Shown: positions 36,483-47,489 of the stretch, piece after piece
Layout of the letters: the number at the start of each line of letters is the position of its first letter
Position numbering within the stretch: position 1 is the stretch's first letter
Assembly: GCA_004352715.1 (NCBI GenBank)
Contig: SCFE01000043.1
Location: forward strand, 1,226,017-1,290,016
Reading direction: 5' to 3'
Origin: Hofstenia miamia
Taxonomy: Eukaryota; Xenacoelomorpha; Acoela
DNA: 64,000 nt
The notes under the pieces: generated by a model
What the model saw: only the letters and a program-made list of their open reading frames with translations
The model's database searches: none
What the model was told of the DNA's origin: nothing
Made by a program: the position numbers and the translations under genes

Positions 36483-38620
36483 GTTTGCGAAGAGTTCAAG
36501 CATTGACCAACAACCATTGATGGACTGAAAGTTGCCATTTAAGAAGTGACAAGTGAAATCCCCATAATAAATCCCTCAGAAAGCTTTTCTTGTCTATTTT
36601 TTGAAAAAGTGAAAGGTGGGAGGTTTTCCTATCCCACCCTATTCTTCAAATTTTACTTAAATAAAAATCTAAATTTTAACATTTTGCAAAAATATTTGTT
36701 CTCTCACGATTTCATATAGTATTGAATGCATACAATTTTACCTATTAAATTACGTCCGATTGTTTACTTTTCTAGTGAATATTCAGAGATAATCGTACTC
36801 AAGTAGTTTGAAAAGGTAGTCACGTAGCACACATTATTTGCGTTTTCTTTGTTTAAATACAATTGATGTGATAGAGTTATTAACATACGTAAAGCATATA
36901 AATGCAGTTTTTTATAAAACTAGCATTAAATTTTGCAGTTTTTCAATGAGTCACAAAACTTACGTGATTATCATGCTATTGTCATTGTCTAAGCAATATT
37001 TTTGATGGAGGTAATGAAGATAGTTTTTTAATTCTAATAAATAATATGAATATTAGTCAATGCGAATTAATGCCATAATTTAGGTAATAGCATATTATTT
37101 TTACAAAATCTATTTTACTTTAATAACTTTTTGACGTTAGTAAGGAAAATGTAACCCAACATACTTCTATGCCGATAACAGATTTCAAAATAGCAAGTTA
37201 TCATTGGTTAATCAGCGTCCAGCTATACATATATTCATAAGTCAATATACACATCTCAGATAAAGGCAATTTTAGATAAAAAACAAAATTTGAAAATGAA
37301 ATTCCACTAATATTTAAAAATATTATCAAGGTAGAATTTAATCGAAAACTTCTAGAAATGAAAAAGAATCGGGATTTAACCTAACAAATTTATGAAAATT
37401 TCAGAAGTGCAGGTTCGATTATCATTTCGATTACGTGGTATTCCAAAAATTCACAAAGATATAACTAGTCCACTTATCAAACACGAATGTTCAAAGTTTA
37501 AATTTGACAAAATGTCTTAGTACTCCATTACTCCTTAATAATACTATTAACGAAGGTGATCCAATTTTGACCCAAAAATTGCGATTCTTTGACCTAATGA
37601 CCGTTTGGTTTCGACATTATCTTGACTTTAAAGTAAAAACTGCGCATTAAGGAGAAAAATCAATTTATCACTATTTAACATCACAGTAGTTAAAGTTTTC
37701 AAGCAGAAAGGTGCGATTTTTGTAGAACAATTTCTTCAGAACAGTGAAGATTCTTTCAACTTGTAATTTTCCAATTATAGATGGACTGATATCTGGCATA
37801 TTACAATTGATTAATGTTCAACAAACCGTTTTGCTCGATTCTTCATTGGATATAATCCCGAAGCAGAAGTGACATCAATCTTCTTTGAAGTCAAACAACT
37901 TCAAGCCGCCGTATGCTTGTATCATACGATATTTGCGGGATTCTTCTTTCTCATTTAGTTCTAAGAGACCACAATATCATCAAGTAATCTCCGTCAATTG
38001 CATTTCTAATTCCTCATCATCTGGCAGCGACAGCACTAAATAGTGGTAAATAATGGACTGCTCTTAAACATGTACCCCATCTTGTAATCATTGGAATAGG
38101 TGGACTACCAATTTCATGAAACAAATATATGCGTGAGGTGTTCTATTAAGTGGCCACCAGCTTATCAACATTCTTGTTTCACTTTGAATCGGGTCGTTGT
38201 CTCACTGGGCAATGGCCATTTCATATCTAGGAATAACTTCTGCATGGCATGGTATTTCATTATTTTTCAATAGTAAGCTAGCTTCCAATAATGCCTTCAC
38301 TACCCTTTCAGCCAAGCCTGTGTCCGGAGAAACTTCAAAAGTTTGATGTCCTGATAAACCTTGGTGTGAACTGGTATCATGTGTCATGTGTGAGTTGCCG
38401 AGCTCCTATGGATTTGCATAAAAAATTTCTTTTTCTGACGAACTGATTCATTGCACAAGGGTGCAAAAGCAGTTTATCATTTGGGCACATATAAACTCAG
38501 TTGGAACAGTTGCGCACAATTTCCATCATCTTCATCTTGTCAGTTTTAGCATGCTTTGGCATCCTGTAAAACTATTAGCACCTATAACACTGAAAACAGA
38601 AGCCTGTGATCATAGCATTA
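36483..38620. other. Noncoding stretch between the mariner relic and the LTR element
   Basis: Minus-strand reading at 37.7-38.4 kb shows low-complexity acidic coding-like text with stops at random-like density. No gene is claimed. Confidence 0.4.
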
Positions 38621-39275
38621 CTATATACATAGTATATTCTGGCATCATCATAGCAACCCAATAAGTTAGGCAAAAACATGGTGACAGCGTAGTATCTAGT
38701 CTTGCTGTGATACATCTCATGTGACTGCTTAGGCATAGACAATTTAAAGTAGTAAGTACTAGTAAGAACATAGATAAACTACTGTGAATACGAACTCCAG
38801 TAACACATAAGAATATATGGCAATTATTGCTGAAGCGAGACATCAAAGCTGCCATCTAGAATACGCGAATGTCTGGATCAGCCACATCCAAAACTGAACG
38901 GGCTTAAGCCTCCTTCATAGACGGGCCAGAACGATCCTACACGCCTGAATACGAACTCAGCATACTCCCCCTCAGCTTCTAGAAAGTTTAGCTGCTCATG
39001 ATCATCTCAGTAATAAGCATATATGAGTAAGAGAATGAGCTTTCAAACAAAACAGTTTTATTAAACGTTTGTGCACACTGAGGCCCTATATATACAAAAT
39101 GATTTAAGCAACATAATAACCTGCTGAGGCAGAACTAAAATGTAAGCAACTAAGCGGCGCAAGCAATGGGTAGATATAGCATGGGAACATAGCAGGAATT
39201 AACATGAATAGTGGAAGCAACGACTCCCAGCAGTGACGATGTGAATTTCTGTTGCATGAAGGTCTTGATTGTACA
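38621..39275 (-). repeat. 3' LTR (left copy, longer form)
   Basis: Aligns with 46776-47220 over nearly its whole length with scattered substitutions. It ends in TTGTACA at 39275; its outer edge is diverged (TATACATAG against TGTACAAGG). It carries about 219 bases (38774-38992) absent from the other LTR, at a point bounded by TAG in both. Confidence 0.85.
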
Positions 39276-39290
39276 CCCCACCCCTAAGAT
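39276..39290 (-). promoter_or_regulatory. Polypurine tract for plus-strand priming
   Basis: On the minus strand AGGGGTGGGG lies directly against the TGTACA that begins the 3' LTR, which is where an LTR-element polypurine tract must lie. Confidence 0.75.
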
Positions 39291-39555
39291 ACCCTATTGC
39301 AGTGGTGGGGGTTTTACTTTTAAGGATGACTAATGAGATTATGGGTGTCGTCCAAAAGCTTCAGGATCCGTGTTTTTTTCCCATGAGGTTTCAGCTATTT
39401 CTCCTTCTCAACTGAGATAGGCGAGTGTTTCGATTATTGTATGTAACGTAGGCTTTTTGTAGGTGCTGCAATGCTGATAGATTGTCGTAAGTAATTGATT
39501 CTTCTTTGGAAGGTATCGTAGTAGTTTCTGTATAGTTTTAGCACTATCATAAGCG

Positions 39556-41690
39556 TCATTTTTGCGTCGATATTGGAGGTGTGGGCAGAGTCTGTGTCCA
39601 GTTTTCGTCAGGAAAAAAGAACTGGAACATGGAAGACAGTGACTGATGGTAGTTTGTATTCTTGTATAGAAAATTTATGTTTTGTATAATTGTTTCTTCG
39701 GACATTTGATCAGGATCATTTATGTTGTCTCGTATCATGGTGACTATTTCGACTTTTCTTGAAATGTCGTAGTGTTTCAGATCCTCTTTAATGAGGTTAG
39801 CCCAGATTATGTCATTGCTGCCAGTGAAAAATGTAAGGTTTTTGAGTTTTTCCTTAGCCAATTTTTCTTTTAGACTGAGGATTTGTTGCCTGATGGGTTG
39901 GGCTTTCTTGAATATGTCCTCTGGCAGATTTTTCAAATCGACAAGGAGGCAGTAGGCTTGATCATTTTCTCTGAGGGTGTTGGCAGCTTCTTTAAAGCTG
40001 TGAGTTTTTTTAAAGTTTATGATATATTGACCCGAGTTGAAGTAGAATCTATGTGATGGAATTTCGTGTTTAACTGGCTTGACTCATTTGTCTTTGGTGT
40101 ATGGAATTATGATGGGTACTTTGATTATTTTCAGCAGCATGCAAAACTTATTTGCAGTTGCGATTTGTTTCTCCAATTGAATCCAATTTCCGGTAGTTTG
40201 TGTGATTTGGGCTGTTCCAAATGTTACGGGATAGTTGATCATTTTGTGATCAATTTCTCTGATTATTCATAGAGGGGATGTTTACATTAGAGCTTGTTTC
40301 GTTTTCCACAGAATGAGGAAAGGGGTGGCTGCACATTCGATGTTGAATGCCACTTGTTGATTTGGCGTCATTAGTGTTTTGAGATCTGTTTTAGTATAGG
40401 ATTCAGTGAACATGATTGGTGTGATCTGTATCTGAATTGTATCATTGAGGATGGACTTATCAATAAGAAGGTTTTGGCGTTTGGCTCAAATCCATGTTGG
40501 GGTATGTATTTTTTCTGTTTGCAAAATTTTTTCGTTGGTTATGTCTTCTAGTAGACATTGGATGCGTGGAGAGAGTTGTAGTGAGGATTTGGCAAGCAGG
40601 TGTTCCCATTGTTCAAGCATGATTTCCGTTTTTGGTATTAGGTTGATAACCTTGATTGGCTCAAAGTGGCCTAGTATGTTTGTAGTTTCCTCAGTTATTT
40701 GTGTGTAACTGTAGGTTATCTCTGGGTACAACGTTTGGAGGTACTGGAAGAGTGATTCGTTTTTTTCTTTTTGATGTTATGGTTATGGCAGAGCTGTAAG
40801 AATGATTGCATGCTGTGTGGCATTCTTCTTTGTAATATTTCGGTTGTTAAGGGCCTGTAAATATCGTTTGTTTTTGTAAAGTGAGATCCTGCAGTTGCTC
40901 CCCACATATATTTTCGTGTGTGGGGGTGTAGAAAATCCATATTGTTTTCGTGAATGCAGAGATTGTTTTGTAGAATTATTGGCAATGTGCGGCCAAATGC
41001 ATTTTCTCAGTTGATGATGCTGAGGAGAGTTTTCTCATATGAGTTGATACTTTGTTGAAATTTTTTGAGTGGGGAGGTGGGTGCTTGTGTTGGTTGCAAG
41101 AGCCAGTTCTTTATTTTTCTGGAGATGGGGGCAATTGCGATTGCGTAGCAGCGTTGTTTTGCAAGTGCAGTTCTCTTTGTTTTTAAGACTGGCAGGAGCA
41201 GGAAGGGGTTTTCCATTAGGAAGATCGATATTAGCCATAGTGCGGATGTTGTTGTTAGTTCTGGTACTTGCTGTTCAGCGAAGATTTGTGATCAGAAGTC
41301 TTTTTTGACGTTAAAGTCTGTGGCTTTGATAATTTGGGAAAGAAGTTTTTCGACATTTTCTGTATAGTCTTGAGATGGCAACTCTGTAGTGATTGTCAGC
41401 CATGGTTCTTCTGTAATGTGTAATGTAGATTGGACAGTTTTCCATTGTTCATTTATCTCGTTTATGGAGCTTTACTTCTGTTGGAATGAGAATTGCATTG
41501 TGATTTGTGTGGCGGCTAGTGGTAGACTGGTGGTATTGATGATTTCATTTGTTTGAGTGAGTAGCATAGCATCTATGGCCAGACGTTGTTCCATAATGAT
41601 GTGGTACTGCAGCATTGAGCAATGCATGAAAATGTCAATAAATATTAGATTTGTGACTGATGGTGTTCTCTTGACTGTTGTTCTTGCTAA
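39556..41690 (-). pseudogene. Broken continuation of the extra 3' ORF of the LTR element
   Basis: Several minus-strand frames of 70-126 codons follow the 291-codon ORF without large gaps. One is open at 40486-40731, another at 40716-40985, and the final one at 39556-39936 ends LPTPPISTQK shortly before the polypurine tract. The composition (Thr, Asn, Ile, Lys rich) matches the upstream ORF. This looks like one long protein broken by stops and frameshifts. I recognise no known domain, transmembrane segment or furin-type cleavage site. Confidence 0.5.
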
Positions 41691-41699
41691 TGTAGTTTT

Positions 41700-42575
41700 T
41701 CATATGATGAAGAATGACTCTAAGTAACTTTCCAGGTCGAGAAGATTGTCAGGCAGAGGTGATGTGTCTTCAATGTAGAAAAAGTTTACTGTGATATTGT
41801 AGGCTTCAACCAGTATGAGGTTTAGATGTTGTACCATATTTGGGTCTTCTTTCTCATGTTGTTTTAGTATGTATACAAGATTTAGCAATGACCAATCAAT
41901 GTTGAGGTACTCGAAATTTTTGCATTTTCTTCTGTTTTTTAATAGTTTTAGAACAGATTTGAGATGGATGTTGTTATTGAAGGTTGTGTGGACTGTGCTC
42001 CTGTAGTAATCTCTTGTGAGTTTTGGTAAAAATGATTCAGGATAAAAGATGATTGTGTTAACCATTGGGCGCTTTTCTTTGTCTATGACAGTTGGTAGCA
42101 CTTCACTGCTGGCTGGGTTTTCTCTGATGGTTAGGATAGCTGATATAGCTTTTCGAGTTTCTTCCAAGATGTTGTTGTGGGTTATATATTGGATACAGTG
42201 TGATGCAATAAAGTATGGGTGGATCATTTCTCCTAGGATGATGGAAAGTTTTTGTTGTCTTTCCTGGAAGTAAGAGTCTTGTTGGCTACTAGTTGTCGAC
42301 AATGTGAGAGATGGTATGTGAGTGAGAGCGTGACGTTTGCTAGGTATGATTGTGGAAGGTTCAGTGCTCCTTTTGTGTATTGTAGATGTTGAGGTAGTTG
42401 GCATCTGCTCATTGTCGGTAGCTGAGAATGTCCTGCAGCTAGAGACATCCGAGGTAGGATCAAGTGCACTGAAGGACCCTGAGGACGTCCTGCAAGGAGA
42501 TTCAGGTGCACTCGATTGCTGTTTAGTTGATTTTGAACGACTGTGAGGGTTGAGAGTTACAGCTTTGCGTTTCAT
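41700..42575 (-). CDS. Extra ORF downstream of integrase in the LTR element, unknown function
   Basis: 291 codons from MKRKAVTL to a TGA at the 3' end, overlapping the end of the integrase frame by about 50 bases in another frame. Residues 1-95 are Ser/Thr/Pro-rich with basic clusters (KRKA, RSKSTK), suggesting a disordered, possibly nuclear or RNA-binding N-terminus. Residues 100-291 look like a mostly helical globular domain with a Lys/Arg patch (KLLKNRRKCK). There is no signal peptide or membrane helix, so this is not an obvious envelope protein, although it sits where env lies in envelope-bearing gypsy elements. The family is unrecognised. Confidence 0.6.
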   Translation of the reverse strand: MKRKAVTLNPHSRSKSTKQQSSAPESPCRTSSGSFSALDPTSDVSSCRTFSATDNEQMPTTSTSTIHKRSTEPSTIIPSKRHALTHIPSLTLSTTSSQQDSYFQERQQKLSIILGEMIHPYFIASHCIQYITHNNILEETRKAISAILTIRENPASSEVLPTVIDKEKRPMVNTIIFYPESFLPKLTRDYYRSTVHTTFNNNIHLKSVLKLLKNRRKCKNFEYLNIDWSLLNLVYILKQHEKEDPNMVQHLNLILVEAYNITVNFFYIEDTSPLPDNLLDLESYLESFFII

Positions 42576-43125
42576 TGTAAGATAGATCTAAAGGCAATGT
42601 TGCAATGTTAATAGACCATTCTTTGTCATAGATATTAGATTTAGCAATATGTTTAGGTTGTGTGTTCAAACTTATAGGAGAAGAAAGTTTTTGTTTGTAT
42701 TCATCATCAAAGGTTTCTTCAGAGAATTTTTTGCAGTCAGGAGTTAGATAGAATTCGTTTTTATCAGATTGCATTAGTTCGAATTTGTTGAGTTGAGATA
42801 TTCTGGAATGCTGTATATCATGAAACAAATGTTTGATGTTCTTGAAGTGTGTTACTTTCTTGTTGTCGAGTTCGTAATTGTTGTGTGGTAGAACTTTTGT
42901 TATTGTATGAGGTCTGTCCCAGTTGAATGATAGTTTGCAGACTTGTTTTTCATCTGTTATAACTCTGGGTGTGTATACAAAAACCTTGTCGCCAATTTCG
43001 TGGGGTTCTCTGTAGATTTTTCTGTTGAATTGCCGTTGTTGATGGATAGCACTTTTTTCTGCTTGGGCACACATTGTTTCATGTGTTTTCACTAATAGTG
43101 TGTTCCCATGGAGTCCATTATGAAC
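42523..43125 (-). pseudogene. Integrase C-terminal part only (GPY/F-like region)
   Basis: The frame reads HNGLHGNTLLVKTHE, a basic region (QRQFNRKIYRE), GDKVFVYTPR and KLSFNWDRPHTITKVL, the typical C-terminal SH3/GPY-like integrase segment. Immediately upstream, at about 43125, the sequence jumps to a pre-integrase segment (TKAQANDKILCQII). The HHCC zinc domain and the whole DDE catalytic core, several hundred residues, are missing. This copy cannot integrate by itself. Confidence 0.75.
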
Positions 43126-43349
43126 ATAGGATCATTAACACATTGTATTATCTGGCAGAGGATCTTATCATTGGCCTGTGCTTTTGTGATTTCTTGTGGT
43201 GTAATTTCTTCTTTGATGAAGATTGAGAGCAAGTGTTTGATTGGGTGTCCATTTCTATCTGTATTTATCTCAGGTAGTTTCTCATATTGGCACTGTGGTA
43301 TGAAGTTAAAATGTCATGGAGGACCTTGTTCCTTCTTGAGGTCTCTGAT

Positions 43350-43740
43350 ATTGAAGCAGGGCAGTCCATATATCAGCATTCATGTGAAGTTTCCCTTTGC
43401 ATTGTTCTATTGTGAAGTTGAAGTTGTGCAGGTATTCTATCCATCTTGCTATGATGTTAGAGCGTTCTCAAGCGTATTTTTTGAGCCAACATAGGCTGCT
43501 GTTGTCCATTTGTACTGGGAAGGTTTTTTCTCCTATCAAAAAGTGGCGGAATTTGTTTAGTGACTTGATGAGGGCTAGCATTTCAAGTTTGGTAGCTCCG
43601 TAGTTTTTCTCACTGTCATGGAGTTTACGGCTGAACCATTGTATAGGTTTTTTGATCCCATTTTGGATTTTGCTGAGTGTTGAGCAAATTGTGACTGTAC
43701 TTGCATCACAGTCTAAAATGAACAGATCAGACAGTGTTGG
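43350..43740 (-). pseudogene. RNase H region of the LTR element
   Basis: The minus strand reads FILDCDASTVTICS, WFSRKLHDSEKNYGATKLE, ALIKSLNKFRHFL and VQMDNSSL, the ordered RNase H blocks of Ty3/gypsy pol (first Asp in DxDAS, Glu in EKNY..T..E, third Asp in Q-x-D). Interrupted by stops and frame changes further down. Confidence 0.7.
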
Positions 43741-43799
43741 TGAGTTCAGTGAATTGATATTTTTATTGCCTTTTTTAGCCTGTTAAGCTCTTCTTGATG

Positions 43800-44530
43800 T
43801 TCCCATGTCCAGGTGAATTGCTGTGGTTTCTTGAGTAGATTAGACATGTGTTTAGTTTATTCAGTGAGATTTGGGATAAAAATTTGATAATAGTTTATAA
43901 AACCAAGAATTCATTGGACGTCTTTGATGGTTTTTGGAGCTCGGATCTCATCCACTAGCTGTTTTGCTTTGTCTTTGAGTTTTATTTTGCCTTGGGTTAT
44001 GTTTCTTCCAAGGAAAAGGACGTGATGTTTGGCAAGCATACATTTTTTGCATTGACTCAGAGGCCAGAGTTGTACAGAAGTCATAATGTTGTGTTTAGTT
44101 TTTTTGCGTGTTCAGTAATTGTGGTTGAGCCTATCAGAATGTTGTTGATATAAGTGGCTACGCCCTCAGAGAGTTTGCAATTTTCTTTAGTGAGAATTTT
44201 TGTGATGTAATGTTGGAAAGTTGCTGGGCATTACATAAGGGGAAGGCCCTGTTGAGCCATTCAAACATGCCATATGGTGTGATGAAGGCCGTTTTTTCAA
44301 TGTCTTCTTCTCTCATAGGTACTTGCCAGTAGGCTTTGCAGAGATTGAGCATGGAGAAGATTTTGTGCTTAGCTGCATTGTAGAGGATGTCGTCTATGCG
44401 TGGCAGTGGATATGCATCTTTGATTGTGATATCATTTAGTTGCCTGAAGTTGATACATAGGCAGTGTTTTTCGCCTTGTTTTATGAAGACAGTTGGTGAG
44501 GTGTACGGGCTATGGCTCTTTCATATAATG
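43800..44530 (-). pseudogene. Reverse transcriptase of the LTR element, catalytic residues lost
   Basis: Blocks in order: SHSPYTSPTVFIKQG, CINFRQLND, AYPLPRIDDIL, MLNLCKAYWQVPM, EKTAFITPYGMFEW, then VATYINNILIGST. The first catalytic Asp (LDL) is Asn in MLNL (about 44340-44355), and the YxDD box is YINN (44141-44152). A stop codon lies at the beginning (SHGII, stop, KSHSPY). The enzyme is dead as written. Confidence 0.85.
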
Positions 44531-45560
44531 CCATGACTTAATAGTTCAGATAGAGTTTTTGTGTATTGGTCTTGTAGGTGCAGAGGCACTCTTTGGCATG
44601 GTTGATGTGATGGTTTGTAAGGTACCGTTTTTATTTGATGTTTGACTCCAACTGCTTTTCCAATGCTTATCTCTTCATTGTTGAATACCACAGAGTTACA
44701 TTTGATGACATTGTTGATGATTTCACGTTCCTCCTCAGTGAGGTGGGGGTGGAAGTCAGGCATTAATTTTGAAATGTATTTGTCGCTCATTTCAGTTTGA
44801 TCTGCTGTTGAGAAGAGAATTTGGTTGTTCTTGGTTACATATTTTTCCAAATGCATGCTGGTGATCATGATGGCGTTGTGCTTTAGAGGTACTGCTTGAT
44901 TCAAGTTGTTGAGAATTATGGTATATCCCACATTGTTGTTAATAGATATGACATTGTTGAGAACAGTTACTAATGAGTTTTTCACTCCATATAAGTTTGT
45001 TATTATTGCGTCTCCTTTGAATTTTGTTTTTGGTATTATTTTTGCTACTTGCCAATGGAAAGGCTCCAGTCTTAAGTTTTTGGTTAGAGAGAACTCCAAA
45101 GCAGTAGTGCCTTTTGTGGCGAGTGATATGGAGACGTTTTTGTCCTCTTGTATGGTTAGTGTTCTATTTGAGTAGTCAATGAGGCAGTTGTTTTCAGCTA
45201 AGAAGTCTCTGCCAATTATCATATCATAGGGTAATTGTTGATCCATTGTGTTGATTATGTGAACATCTTGCTCAAACTTGACGTTGTTGATTGTGATTTT
45301 TGTATTTTTCACGCTTCCTTTGATGTTAACATAGTCTCCAGATGCGCTTATTAATCTAGTATCATTTGAGGTAATGTCTTCTCTGCTCCATCCTATGTTG
45401 TGGGTGCATGTGTTGGACATTATTGTTATGGATGTGCAGGTATCGACTGTAGCTTTAATGTTGAGGTTGTTGATTGTTAAAGGAATTAGATTGTGTTCCA
45501 ATAGGTCTGTGATGATCAACAATTCATTAGCTCTGTCTAGGGCCAGCGCCCTTATCAGTT
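44521..45560 (-). CDS. Protease and linker to RT (pol N-terminal part)
   Basis: The frame begins at the frameshift site as LIRALALDRANELL and continues to an aspartic protease of retropepsin type. ATVDTCTSITIMS occupies the active-site position (D-T-G/A-S expected, here DTCTS) and MIIGRDFL is the conserved Ile-Gly-Arg-Asp block. A 150-residue linker follows with HPHLTEEEREIINNVI and YKPSHQPCQRVP just before RT. It has no ATG of its own, consistent with expression as a gag-pol fusion. The Gly-to-Cys change in the active site should weaken or kill the protease. Confidence 0.75.
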
Positions 45561-45564
45561 TAAA
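45539..45564 (-). promoter_or_regulatory. Candidate -1 ribosomal frameshift site (gag to pol)
   Basis: At the end of gag the minus strand has the heptamer TTTAAAC (plus 45558-45564), in zero frame as T-TTA-AAC. The gag stops TGA TAA follow at once. A slip of -1 continues directly into the protease frame (CTG ATA AGG GCG). Close downstream, AGGGC-GCTG-GCCCT forms a 5-bp stem with a 4-base loop (45539-45552). Confidence 0.7.
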
Positions 45565-46562
45565 TCTTCTTCAGCAGTGTCAGATTGTTCATGGGGTTCT
45601 AGATCTTCAGCTGTATAATAGCCGTCCTCCTTGATGAGATGTATGATCTTTTTACATTCTGGTTTCAGGTGAACTTTTTCACCACATTTTTTGCATTTAA
45701 CAAAGGGGAAGTCTTCTGGTTTTTCTTCAATTTTCTTTTGTAGTTTGTCTGTTTTCGTGGGTGTGCAGTGTTGTTGAAATGAGGTTGTTGGTTGATGTCC
45801 TCTTTACTGATTGACTCTTTCATTGTTTTCTAATGTGAGTTGTATATTGACTGCCTTCTTTATGAGGGTATCAATATCATCTTCAATGTTGCATTTAGTT
45901 TTGAATCGTGTTTTCATTGACTGTGGTAAACCCACATGTATGTAAGAATATAAGTCATGGGGATAGTACCTGTCTTCCTCTTATGATAGACATAGCAGAC
46001 GATTGACTTTGTAAATACAACTGATAACGTCTTCATCTTTTTCTAGGTGGCATGTATATAATTGTCCTTTGATATTGAATTTCCCTGTGAAAGTTTGGGG
46101 CATTTTCTGAATTTTAATATCTGTTTTCATTGGTTGATCAGGTAGCATGGATACTCTTTTTCTGGATCTCGTTTTGAGACTGGCGTCTGCAGCTGCCAGA
46201 GGTGTGGGAGCTGGTGGCAGCAATGGCGGTCTGCAAAAAGGCAGGCTTGGCAATGGCGGCTGAGGCTGTGGGTGAGGGTATGAGCTTGATGCCTGTTGTG
46301 GTTGCATTAGTGTTGTAACTGTTTCTAGTATGTTAGTTTGAAAGAAATTTAGATTTTCTTGGATAGACGACTCTAAATTTAGGAACTGTTGTTGTGTGAC
46401 GAAGTTGGGATCAGATTGGCGCGACTCAATTTGAGATAAACCTTTCCCTAGGTTTTCCATTTTTTCTTCTAGATTAGAAATGTTGTCATTTTGATCCATT
46501 ATAATATCCATTAGTTCGGATTTGTTAAGAGTTTTCAAACTTGAGAGCATATAATTAACCAT
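45552..46562 (-). pseudogene. gag of the LTR element with CCHC zinc knuckle
   Basis: The best start is the ATG at 46562 (MVNYMLSSLKTLNKSEL). A coiled coil follows (DQNDNISNLEEKMENLGKGL), then a Pro-rich stretch, a basic segment and the capsid-like end of the first frame at 45981. After a frame break and one stop the frame resumes through KPEDFPFVK to a single zinc knuckle C-X2-C-X4-H-X4-C (CKKCGEKVHLKPEC, 45654-45695). The acidic tail EDLN ends at TGA-TAA. The knuckle binds genomic RNA in such elements. Confidence 0.75.
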
Positions 46563-46775
46563 ATTTATAAGTAAGCCAGGAGAGAGGGAGATATAATGTT
46601 TATAACAGGCGGTAGGTGTCCAAATTAGTACGACGAGGCTTAAGAATTCATCCAGTAAAAGAGTAATAGTTAATACAGTTCGGTACGACAGGTGGTGGAG
46701 CTTGGCAATTATAGTAAAACTTACTATTTTGATAAGGTGTCGAAGTTTAGAGAACCAAAAGACAGTGTTCTTTGA

Positions 46776-47220
46776 TGTACAAGGGTCACCATCTGGCATC
46801 ATCATAGCAAGCCAATAAGTTAGGCAAAAACATAGTGATAGCGTAGTATCTAGTCTCATTGTGATACAACTCATGTGACTGCTTAGGCATAGACAATTTA
46901 AAGTAGTAAGTACTAGTAAGAACATAGAAAGTTTAGCTGCTCATGATCATCTCAGTAATAAGCATATATGAGCAAGAGAATGAGCTTTCAAACAAAACAG
47001 TTTTATTAAACATTTGCGCACACTGAGGCCCTATATATACAAAATGATTTAAACAACGTAATAACCTGCAGGGGCAGAAATAAAATGTAAACAACTAAGT
47101 GGCGCAAGCAATGGGTAGATGTAGTGCGGGAATGTAGCAGGAATTAATATGAATAGTAGAAGCGACAACTCCCAGTGGCGATGATGTGAATTTCTGTTGC
47201 GTGAAGGTCCCAATTGTACA
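46776..47220 (-). repeat. 5' LTR (right copy, shorter form)
   Basis: 445 bases bounded by TGTACA at both edges (46776-46781 and 47215-47220), the short inverted TG..CA termini of LTRs. It lacks the 219-base segment found in the other LTR. On its internal side, TGGTTCTCTAAACTTCG (minus strand, near 46745-46760) could be a tRNA primer-binding site, about 15 bases from the LTR edge; this is uncertain. Confidence 0.88.
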
Positions 47221-47489
47221 ATATATTAATGCTATGCCTGTGATTTTATCACAAGACTTTTGCAATAGCACAGCATTTATTGGTTCTCCCATTATGTTAC
47301 GCCATCTATTACCCGACACTGGTTTATCATTTCTTAGAAATATACCATTTTTAAGAAATAACCAATTTCTAGGAAGTGATTGTATACATTTGACTTTATT
47401 TCAGAAATTGCAAATTTTCACTAAATTTGACTATATTTTAACCGTATTGATCTTTTTGAGTTTTTGGTCGCTTTAATTATTAACAAATT

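Larger units (their letters stand above)
38621..47220 (-). mobile_element. Ty3/gypsy-type LTR retrotransposon, defective
   Basis: Similar LTRs flank an internal region of about 7.5 kb whose genes all read on the minus strand. The order is 5' LTR (46776-47220), gag with a CCHC knuckle, protease, reverse transcriptase, RNase H, a truncated integrase, an extra 3' ORF, a polypurine tract and the 3' LTR (38621-39275). The PR-RT-RH-IN order is Ty3/gypsy. The plus strand of the internal region is strongly T+G rich, so the RNA sense strand is A+C rich. Stops, frameshifts, lost catalytic residues and a missing integrase core make it non-autonomous. Confidence 0.92.

Noticed and set aside
37700-38387. 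Minus-strand coding-like text (SLPDDEELEMQL, AYGGLKLFDFKED) continuing in one frame
   Set aside because: Stops occur about as often as expected by chance, and I recognise no family.
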